NCBI GenBank assembly: GCA_964435235.1
Contig: CAYSXZ010000002.1
Location: 1-22,798 of the forward strand
Origin: JAVZJR01 sp964435235
Lineage (GTDB): Archaea > Micrarchaeota > Micrarchaeia > Anstonellales > Bilamarchaeaceae
Length of the DNA: 22,798 nt
Reading direction: 5' to 3'
The translations under genes were made by a program, and so were the position numbers. Shown here in pieces: positions 15,485 to 21,683 of the stretch (positions are counted from its first letter, which is position 1; every line of letters starts with the position of its first letter). Under the pieces are notes generated by a model. The model was not told where the DNA came from. It was given only the letters and a program-made list of their open reading frames with translations, and did no database searches.

Positions 15485-17338
15485 TTACTGCTTTTCCAGA
15501 GCCATTTTCATCGAGAATCCTGCAAGTAGGGTAAATACTACTGCGTATATAATCAATACACCAAAACCAATCGCTTGCGGTGAATGGTAAAGAATGACTG
15601 ATTGCATGCTCAATACTGCTTGAGTAAGTGGAGAAGCATAGCCAAGCATTGCTATGGAAGACGGCATAAACTCAAACGGGAACACAAGACCGCTTAAGAA
15701 AAGTAATGGCAATCCAACAACGAGCGATGCGAGGAATGCAGTAGCTTCGGATTCTGAATATACTGCTATGAGAACGCCAATTGCCGTAAAAGCGAGAAGA
15801 AGAAGGAGAAGCGTCTCAAAGATAAATAACACTGCGCCAATATCGAACAGAGGGAACGCTGAATAAACTATCGCAGCCACAACCGTAAGTAAAATCACTT
15901 CTGGAATTAGCACAATAGTATAACTAAGTACTTTTGTTGCTGCATATTCGAAAGGATTTATCTGAGAAGACGCAATCCTGCTAAGCGTTCCACTACTCTT
16001 TTCGCGAACAAGAGAAGTCGAAGAAAGGAACAATGCAATGAACATAAGTATCATCGGTAGCAGGCTGGGCAAAAGAAAATCAAAGAATGTTCTCTGCCCA
16101 AAAAGATAATTTGATGAAAGCAGAATAGGAGAAACTACAGATTCTGGTCTTCTTGATGTTATACTGCCTATTTGCCCCTGACTATCTACTATTATCCTTT
16201 CTAATTCGTAACTCTTTTCTATCGTTTCAGCGAGTGATAGATTTATTTCCTTGATCGTTAATAATGCTTCCTTTCTACTTTGAGCAAGCCCATAAACAAA
16301 ATTCCGCATGTTCTCAATTCTTCGTTCTGCTTCTCCAGCACCTCCCTTTGCGCGTGCTATATCTGCCTTAAAGTTTTGTATAGTTGCGTTTGCTTCAGCA
16401 AGACTAGTTCTTGCATTTCTTACTTTTATTAATCGTTCTTCAACCGAAATCTTTGCCGAATCTATCTTTCCATCGAGCAAATCGAGCGAAAAACAATATG
16501 CTGTGAATATTGGGTCGGAGCAGTTTATTCCCTCCTTTGCATTTTTTACATACGCGCTTGCATTTGTTAATGTTTCGTTTATTTCGATAAGATCACTTTC
16601 GCTGCTCTTTAACTCTTCGTCGTATGCTGCGAATCTTGATTCTATCTCTGTAAGGTTCATTTCCGCAGATGAAAGCACATCTAACGTTTTGTTAACCGTC
16701 GCGTTGGCGGCTTCTAACTCGTTTTCAACAACCGTAATATTTATTTGTTCAAGCGAATCTGATGTTTCCTTTAGTCTTGCCTGCATCCCTATCGCTCTTG
16801 CTCGTGTTTGATTCAGACCTTCGAGTAAATTTTCAAGTTGCTTATTTGCATCATCCAGCCTCTCCCAAACCGTAATTATAAACTCTGTTCCGATTTCCTG
16901 CCCGGTTTCCTGAACCGCTGCTTTCATAAATGCCTCGATCGAAGGCCATGTCTGAATTCTGGAATTATCTATAAACACTGCTAATCTTTGCGATTCTCCT
17001 TCTGTGATACCGCGTTCGAAACCTTCTGGTATTATAACGCCCGCGGCAAGCCTTCCTTCACGCACTTCCCTTTCGATAAAAGAACTACAATTACCAACGT
17101 AGCTGTAATCTATTATCTTGCTGTTGTTTGAAATGCCACCGACAAAAATAGAGGAAACAGTGCTGTTATCGAGATCGCATAAACCAATTGCTGTTCCGCC
17201 TATATCTATAGACGCTCGTCCAAAAACCCCACCAAGTATCAAGAGCACAATAATCGGAGCTACAAAAAGAAGGACAAGGGTGCGACTCTCTCTGAAGAAT
17301 TGTTTTCCATCCTTTTCTATTTCATTTCTTAGTTTCAC
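15485..17338 (-). CDS. ABC-2 type exporter permease with large coiled-coil ectodomain
   Basis: A 617-residue membrane protein partnering the adjacent ATPase. One membrane segment (about 20-40) precedes a large extracytoplasmic region (about 41-416), then roughly five to six membrane segments with the ABC-2 pattern, including SLVREKSSGTLSRIASSQINPFEY. The layout recalls YhgE/Pip and DrrB-like permeases. The ectodomain holds a long heptad-like helical region (about 150-390) and 13 N-X-S/T sequons; the membrane half has none. The substrate is unknown; lipids, drugs or surface polymers are candidates. TTG 17347 opens the frame, but AGGAGG at 17348-17353 lies 9 nt before GTG 17338, the preferred start. 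The start overlaps the ATPase 3' end by 17 bp. Confidence 0.85.
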   Translation of the reverse strand: MKLRNEIEKDGKQFFRESRTLVLLFVAPIIVLLILGGVFGRASIDIGGTAIGLCDLDNSTVSSIFVGGISNNSKIIDYSYVGNCSSFIEREVREGRLAAGVIIPEGFERGITEGESQRLAVFIDNSRIQTWPSIEAFMKAAVQETGQEIGTEFIITVWERLDDANKQLENLLEGLNQTRARAIGMQARLKETSDSLEQINITVVENELEAANATVNKTLDVLSSAEMNLTEIESRFAAYDEELKSSESDLIEINETLTNASAYVKNAKEGINCSDPIFTAYCFSLDLLDGKIDSAKISVEERLIKVRNARTSLAEANATIQNFKADIARAKGGAGEAERRIENMRNFVYGLAQSRKEALLTIKEINLSLAETIEKSYELERIIVDSQGQIGSITSRRPESVVSPILLSSNYLFGQRTFFDFLLPSLLPMILMFIALFLSSTSLVREKSSGTLSRIASSQINPFEYAATKVLSYTIVLIPEVILLTVVAAIVYSAFPLFDIGAVLFIFETLLLLLLAFTAIGVLIAVYSESEATAFLASLVVGLPLLFLSGLVFPFEFMPSSIAMLGYASPLTQAVLSMQSVILYHSPQAIGFGVLIIYAVVFTLLAGFSMKMALEKQ

Positions 17339-18278
17339 TCTTAACAACCTCCTTAAGTTGCGCTCCGGTTAGCTTTAGGAATACGTCCTCAAGCGACGGC
17401 TTTGAGATGGAAAACTCTATTATCTTCTCTTTGCATTTCCCAAAAAGCTTGGTTATTTCGCCCACTTTCGTTGCTATGTTGTCAGCCTCGACAACTATCC
17501 CATGTTCAGTTGCAGTTACATTCTCTATTCCCTTTATCGACCTAACAATTGGCTCGAGTTTTGCATATTCGCCAGGCAGGCTTTTTATTTTCGCCATTTC
17601 CTTTCCAGCCAGCTTTTTTAGTTCTTCCGGAGTTCCTTCGGCGACAACCTGGCCTGCATTTATGAATGCTATTCTCTTGCACAGTGCTTCTGCCTCCTCC
17701 ATATAGTGTGTAGTAAGTAGAACTGTTGTATCACTTTCATTTGTTATATCCATCACTGTTTTCCACATTTTTCTTCTCGTAGAAGGATCGAGACCAGTTG
17801 TTGGTTCATCGAGCACGATTAATCTCGGGTCGTGCATAAGGGCGCATGCGAGATTTAACCTACGTGCCATTCCGCCGCTTAGATATCTTGCCTGTGTATG
17901 TTTCTTTTCGTTCATTCCAAGATTTTCTAATAATTTCTCTGCCTTTTCCATTGCTTCTCTTCCAGTCACTCCATAAAGCGACCCAAAATAGAGAAGATTT
18001 TCTATGCAGGTTAGCAGTGGATAGATAGCGTTGTCCTGTGGTGCTACTCCTATCTTTTTTCTATTCTCCTTAGATGGCGGACTTCCAAAGATCGTTATCC
18101 TACCAGAATCTGCGCTCTCCAGACCAGTAAGAATTCTTATAAATGTGCTTTTTCCAGAACCATTTGGGCCCAAAAGCCCAAAGATCCCACCTTCTTCTAT
18201 TGTAAGCGAAAAATTGTATAGCGCAACCTTTCCCGGGTATGTTTTTACTAGATTTTCTACTTCAACAACTGGAGGCAT
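17322..18278 (-). CDS. ABC transporter ATP-binding protein (DrrA/CcmA type)
   Basis: A 318-residue ATPase powering the downstream permease. Motifs: Walker A GPNGSGKST (37-45), Q-loop VAPQDNAIYP, signature LSGGMARR, Walker B LIVLDEPTTGLDPS, and the switch histidine in LLTTHYMEEAE. A C-terminal extension of about 100 residues after the nucleotide domain is typical of DrrA-like ABC-2 exporters. The open frame reaches 18329, but ATG 18278 starts right at the conserved VVEVENLVKTYPG and has an AT box 27 nt upstream, so it is preferred. The permease ribosome site lies within this gene's last codons, indicating translational coupling. Confidence 0.93.
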   Translation of the reverse strand: MPPVVEVENLVKTYPGKVALYNFSLTIEEGGIFGLLGPNGSGKSTFIRILTGLESADSGRITIFGSPPSKENRKKIGVAPQDNAIYPLLTCIENLLYFGSLYGVTGREAMEKAEKLLENLGMNEKKHTQARYLSGGMARRLNLACALMHDPRLIVLDEPTTGLDPSTRRKMWKTVMDITNESDTTVLLTTHYMEEAEALCKRIAFINAGQVVAEGTPEELKKLAGKEMAKIKSLPGEYAKLEPIVRSIKGIENVTATEHGIVVEADNIATKVGEITKLFGKCKEKIIEFSISKPSLEDVFLKLTGAQLKEVVKSETKK

Positions 18279-18300
18279 AAGAAATATTCTTCTATGAAGG

Positions 18301-18309
18301 TTTAAATTT
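18301..18309 (-). promoter_or_regulatory. TATA-like box for the ABC exporter operon
   Basis: AAATTTAAA (minus strand) is centred 27 nt before ATG 18278 with no ribosome site between, so a leaderless transcript is expected. It sits between the ATPase start and the stop of the 128-aa gene at 18313. Confidence 0.45.
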
Positions 18310-18312
18310 CTT

Positions 18313-18699
18313 TTACTCCTTTTTGGCAATCTGTATTCTTGGAGGAATAAAAGGTGCAGTCAAGCCAAGCACTCTTGCAAGAAGCGTCCCATTTGCGCTT
18401 CCGCTATAATTTATCGCACTAAGGACTGTGGTCATATAGTTTTCAGGCATCTTTTTATTTTTCTTCCACTCATCGTCTATTTCCTTAGCGAGTTTCTTAT
18501 CCTCCTTTGCCATAAGCACTCCTCTTATTTGAAGCTGACCGACATCCTTTTCATAATTCGCAGTGTAAAGATACTCTATTTCGATATCCTCGCCGTTTAC
18601 ATCAATTTTTTCGATACCGATATTTATGTTCAATCCCTGTATCTGCTCTCTTTTTTCTCTTTTTCCGCTTATGCTCAGTATTCTTTCACCGGTTATCAT
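18313..18699 (-). CDS. Hypothetical 128-aa protein
   Basis: I do not recognise the family. The N-terminal two thirds look like an antiparallel β-sheet (ISGKREKREQIQG, INIGIEKIDVNG, IEIEYLYTANY, QLQIRGVLMAKE). A charged helix (about 69-84) and a second helix (NYMTTVLSAINY) follow, and the protein ends in a Pro-rich tail (APFIPPRIQIAKKE). No cysteine, no signal peptide, so it is probably cytosolic. The alternating β pattern followed by helices is reminiscent of small chaperone-like folds such as SecB, but that is only an impression. GGAGG 8 nt before ATG 18699 gives a confident start. The exporter operon begins 34 bp downstream on the same strand with its own AT box. Confidence 0.65.
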   Translation of the reverse strand: MITGERILSISGKREKREQIQGLNINIGIEKIDVNGEDIEIEYLYTANYEKDVGQLQIRGVLMAKEDKKLAKEIDDEWKKNKKMPENYMTTVLSAINYSGSANGTLLARVLGLTAPFIPPRIQIAKKE

Positions 18700-18750
18700 T
18701 TCGTCTCGCCTCCATATAAAATTCTAAGAAGATTAAGAAAAAGAAACAAT

Positions 18751-18758
18751 TTAAATAG
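18751..18758 (-). promoter_or_regulatory. TATA-like box for the 128-aa gene
   Basis: The palindrome-like ATTTAAAT lies about 55 nt before ATG 18699 and would give a leader of roughly 30 nt containing GGAGG. Confidence 0.35.
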
Positions 18759-18760
18759 GT

Positions 18761-18847
18761 TCAGTTGCATGGCATTGCTTCTGCATCCTCATCATTGAGT
18801 CTGAGAACTTCCTCCTCCTCAAGTTCTTCCTCCTCGTCAATTACCAC
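18761..18847 (-). CDS. Candidate 28-residue highly acidic small protein
   Basis: This short reading frame starts at GTG 18847, is preceded immediately by an in-frame TAA, and ends at TGA 18761-18763. The peptide is strongly acidic: DEEEELEEEE near its start, then VLRLNDEDAEAMPCN. A very strong purine-rich ribosome site (GGGGGGTGG) lies about 5 nt before the GTG, and AT boxes lie upstream at about 18871-18900. No family is recognised and composition is biased, so it may be a true small protein, a leader peptide for the 128-aa gene, or chance. Confidence 0.45.
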   Translation of the reverse strand: MVIDEEEELEEEEVLRLNDEDAEAMPCN

Positions 18848-18952
18848 TTAAACCACCCCCCTTCCTTATGTTATAATATATGGTTAAAAAGGTTTAAAAG
18901 CATTGCTATTAAGGTTGTCGCATAACTTATAACAGGCCCAATGTCGAAAAGG

Positions 18953-18960
18953 TTAAAAAA
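18953..18960 (+). promoter_or_regulatory. Promoter box for tRNA-Asp
   Basis: TTAAAAAA, preceded by the purine-rich CGAAAAGG (a possible BRE), is centred about 31 nt before the mature tRNA 5' end. In the 140-bp region 18848-18987 it stands opposite the minus-strand AT boxes of the small acidic ORF. I saw nothing else there. Confidence 0.4.
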
Positions 18961-19003
18961 ACAATCAACATACCATTAACCACCTTAGCTCCGGTGGTGT
19001 AGG

Positions 19004-19034
19004 GTCTGACTCGAAATCAGATCAGGCGTACATT
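19004..19034 (+). other. D-loop intron of tRNA-Asp (31 or 32 nt)
   Basis: The D loop is interrupted after about position 15/16. Exon TGTA (18998-19001) can pair with intron TACA (19029-19032), placing bulges GGG (19002-19004) and TTG (19033-19035) as in a relaxed bulge-helix-bulge; the outer helix is poor. GGTCT occurs at both borders (19003-19007 and 19035-19039), so 31- and 32-nt excision both give plausible D loops. The intron region forms a hairpin, GGTCTGA pairing with TCAGATC. Confidence 0.75.
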
Positions 19035-19077
19035 GGTCTAGCATTAGGGACTGTCACTCCCTCGACTCGGGTTCGAA

Positions 19078-19109
19078 AGAACGAGCAAAAAATAAACTTA
19101 AAACGAAAA
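19078..19109 (+). other. T-loop intron of tRNA-Asp at 59/60 (32 nt)
   Basis: The T stem stacks on a four-pair helix between exon TTCG (19072-19075) and intron CGAA (19104-19107). This leaves 3-nt bulges AAA (19076-19078) and AAT (19108-19110). Cutting after the second base of each bulge restores the canonical TTCGAAT loop exactly. The intron is A-rich. Confidence 0.88.
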
Positions 19110-19123
19110 TCCCGACCGGGGCG

Positions 19124-19128
19124 TTTTT
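19124..19128 (+). terminator. T-run after tRNA-Asp
   Basis: TTTTT begins directly after the discriminator base, in the 24-bp gap before the convergent gyrA stop. A T-run of this kind is a usual archaeal termination signal. Confidence 0.4.
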
Positions 19129-19147
19129 ATAATTTTCGTAGTTCACT

Positions 19148-21673
19148 TTAATCAGCCTTTTTCTCTTCTTCTTCAGCCTTAAGTTCTTCTGGAGTCTTTA
19201 TTGTTTCGGTGATGCCTGATTTTGTGGGGAGCGCTTCCATTTCTTCTGCCTCCCTTGCTACCTCTTCTTCTGTTGTTTTTTCTGAGCGCACTACTGCAAA
19301 CCCGGCAACCTTCTCTCCTTCATTAAGACGTATTATACGAACACCTTGTGTATTTCTACCTATAACGGATATGTCCTTAGTCGGAATTCGAATGCTTTGA
19401 CCGCCAGTACTCATAATTATTACGTCATCATTATCATCTACTGCAGCTATGCCTATTACATTGCCGTTTCGCCCTTCTGTTTTTATGTTAATTACTCCGT
19501 GACCTCCCCTTGCCTGAGTTCTATATTCTTCGATAGATGTCCTTTTTCCATAGCCGTTTTCTGTGATTGTAAGCAAGGTAGGTTTCCTACAGCTAGCAGC
19601 ACCTATTACACTATCGCCTTCGTAAAGTCTTATTCCTATAACGCCCTGCGCCGTACGTCCTGTTTCTCGCGCATCCCCTTCATTAAATCTTATTGCCTGG
19701 CCGTTCTTTGTTGCGATGATAACATCTTCATTTCCGCTCGTTCTGATAACATCTATAAGTTCGTCGCCTTCCTTTAGCGTTATTGCTATTATGCCTCCCT
19801 TTCTTGGTTTATCGAAATTAGAGAGGGACGTACGCTTAACAATGCCATTTTTTGTAACCATGAGAAGATATTCCGATTCCTTAAATTCTCCAGGAACACT
19901 TATCCATGAACTTATCTTTTCATCTTTAAGATCAAGCAGACTAACTATGGCCTTTCCTGAAGCGTATCTTCCAGTTTCAGGGATTTGATATGCCTTAAGC
20001 CAATGGACACGACCCTTGTCTGTAAAGAACAAGATGTAACTGTGGTTCTTTGTAACTATAACGTCCTTGACAAAATCGTCTTCCTTCGTTTCTGCTCCTA
20101 TCACTCCTTTTCCGCCGCGGTGTTGTACTTTATATTCAGAAAGCAGGACACGTTTGATGTATCCTCTGTTTGTTATTACAACTACTACTCCTGTATTTGG
20201 CACAAGCTCCTCTGTCGTTATCTCCCCCTCCACTTCAATTATTTCTGTTCGTCTATCATCTCCGTACCTCTCTTTTATCTCTTTCAATTCCTCTTTTATT
20301 ATTCCGAGGATCTTATTAACATCTGCTAAAACCTCCTTCAGCCATGCAATTTTCTTCTGAAGTTCCTGATATTCGTTTTCTATCTTCTCGCGCTCTAACG
20401 AAATAAGGCGCTGGAGTTTCATATCAAGAATTGCATTTGCTTGTTTCTCGCTTAACGAATAGTTTTTGATCAATCCTGCACGTGCTTCATTCACATCTTT
20501 AGAGCTTTTTAAGAACGCTACGACGGAATCTATGTTCTGCAATGCTATTCTAAGCCCTTCCAAGATATGCGCGCGCTCTTCTGCCTCCTTCAGTTCAAAG
20601 AGACTCCTTCTCCTTACAACCTCTTTTCGGAATTCTATAAATTCCTTTATCATTAAATAAAGAGAAAGAAGTTTTGGTTTTTTGCCGACTAAAGCAAGGT
20701 TGATTATGCCGAATGTGTTTTCAAGCTGGGTATGAACATAGAGTTGATTTAAAACAACATCTGGGTTTACACCTCTCTTAAGGTCTATTGTAATCGCAAT
20801 GCCCTTCTTATCTGAATAATCATTTATACCAGATATCCCTTCTATTCGCTTCGCCTTAACTGCCTCTGCTATTCCCTCTATAAGCGCTGTCTTTGTTAGT
20901 TGATATGGTATTTCTGTTATTACTATTTTGTTCTTTTCTTTGTCGATTTCCGCCCTTCCGCGCAAGCGTATTATCCCCTTCCCGTTTTTGTATGCCTGTG
21001 CAATCCCTGCCCTACCGACTATAATCCCCCCTGTCGGAAAATCAGGACCTTTTACAATGCTCAATACAGCATCCTCATCAGCTCCATCTATAACAGCTAC
21101 AGTTGCATCTATAATCTCAGTAATATTGTGGGGCGGAATATTAGTTGCCATTCCAACTGCTATGCCAGATGAACCATTTATGAGCAGATTTGGTATTTTT
21201 GATGGAAGAACGGTTGGCTCGTTAAGAGTGCCATCAAAATTTGGTGTAAAATCCACAGTTTCCTTTTCTATATCTGCAAGTAATTCGTTAGCTAGTTTGG
21301 AGAGACGAACTTCTGTATAACGCATCGCTGCCGGAGCATCTCCGTCTATACTTCCAACATTCCCATGCCCGTCAACTAGAACATATCTAAGGGAAAATGG
21401 CTGCGCCATACGGATAAGAGAATCGTAGATCGCAGCATCACCATGCGGATGAAATTTTCCGAGAATTTCTCCTACAATTCTTGCACTTTTTTTGTGTGGT
21501 TTATCGTGATGATTTCCGAGTTGATGCATTCCATACAGGATTCTTCTATGGACCGGCTTTAGACCATCTCTTACATCAGGCAACGCCCTTCCAACAATTA
21601 CACTCATTGAGTAATCGACGTAGGATTCCTTCATGTCATCTTCGATTGCTTTTGGAAGTATCTTTTCTGTCAT
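19148..21673 (-). CDS. gyrA: DNA gyrase subunit A
   Basis: An 841-residue GyrA. Together with GyrB it introduces negative supercoils using ATP. The breakage-reunion domain has the catalytic tyrosine Tyr119 in AAMRYTEVRL, the HPHGDAAIYDSL segment (quinolone-resistance region) and the IPNLLINGSSGIAVGMAT segment. The C-terminal DNA-wrapping β-pinwheel begins at about residue 492; its GyrA box reads QHRGGKG at 517-523 (usually QRRGGKG), with blade repeats such as KGGIIA, RTAQGVIG, ARGGHGV and RNTQGVRI. Ala80 is at the position of E. coli Ser83; Asp84 matches Asp87. The C-terminus is a Glu/Lys tail. GGTG before ATG 21673; gyrB ends 10 bp upstream, so one operon. Confidence 0.96.
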   Translation of the reverse strand: MTEKILPKAIEDDMKESYVDYSMSVIVGRALPDVRDGLKPVHRRILYGMHQLGNHHDKPHKKSARIVGEILGKFHPHGDAAIYDSLIRMAQPFSLRYVLVDGHGNVGSIDGDAPAAMRYTEVRLSKLANELLADIEKETVDFTPNFDGTLNEPTVLPSKIPNLLINGSSGIAVGMATNIPPHNITEIIDATVAVIDGADEDAVLSIVKGPDFPTGGIIVGRAGIAQAYKNGKGIIRLRGRAEIDKEKNKIVITEIPYQLTKTALIEGIAEAVKAKRIEGISGINDYSDKKGIAITIDLKRGVNPDVVLNQLYVHTQLENTFGIINLALVGKKPKLLSLYLMIKEFIEFRKEVVRRRSLFELKEAEERAHILEGLRIALQNIDSVVAFLKSSKDVNEARAGLIKNYSLSEKQANAILDMKLQRLISLEREKIENEYQELQKKIAWLKEVLADVNKILGIIKEELKEIKERYGDDRRTEIIEVEGEITTEELVPNTGVVVVITNRGYIKRVLLSEYKVQHRGGKGVIGAETKEDDFVKDVIVTKNHSYILFFTDKGRVHWLKAYQIPETGRYASGKAIVSLLDLKDEKISSWISVPGEFKESEYLLMVTKNGIVKRTSLSNFDKPRKGGIIAITLKEGDELIDVIRTSGNEDVIIATKNGQAIRFNEGDARETGRTAQGVIGIRLYEGDSVIGAASCRKPTLLTITENGYGKRTSIEEYRTQARGGHGVINIKTEGRNGNVIGIAAVDDNDDVIIMSTGGQSIRIPTKDISVIGRNTQGVRIIRLNEGEKVAGFAVVRSEKTTEEEVAREAEEMEALPTKSGITETIKTPEELKAEEEEKKAD

Positions 21674-21683
21674 GAAAACACCG

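Larger units (their letters stand above)
18988..19123 (+). tRNA. tRNA-Asp(GTC) with two non-canonical introns
   Basis: The 136-nt gene becomes a 72-73 nt tRNA after two internal segments are removed. Acceptor stem GCTCCGG (18988-18994) pairs with CCGGGGC (19116-19122, one G-U), with discriminator G at 19123 as expected for Asp. D stem GTGT (18997-19000) pairs with GCAT (19041-19044). Anticodon arm AGGGA-CTGTCAC-TCCCT spans 19046-19062, anticodon GTC at 19053-19055, uninterrupted. The variable region is CGAC. T stem TCGGG (19067-19071) pairs with CCCGA (19111-19115), and the spliced T loop is TTCGAAT. CCA is not encoded. A T5 run follows directly. Convergent with gyrA. Confidence 0.9.

Noticed and set aside
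16308..16811. 167-aa plus-strand ORF inside the ABC permease
   Set aside because: It is antisense to a clearly coding coiled-coil region with biased codons, has no ribosome site and no recognisable protein.
19046..19062. Anticodon-loop intron at 37/38
   Set aside because: The anticodon arm is continuous and normal, so the canonical site is empty.
18988..19123. tRNA-Asp as a degenerate pseudogene or prophage attachment remnant
   Set aside because: All stems pair perfectly after intron removal, the T-loop junction gives an exact bulge-helix-bulge, and no integrase or repeated tRNA 3' end is nearby.
20067..20360. 97-aa and 114-aa plus-strand ORFs inside gyrA
   Set aside because: Antisense to the conserved GyrA box region; no coding features.
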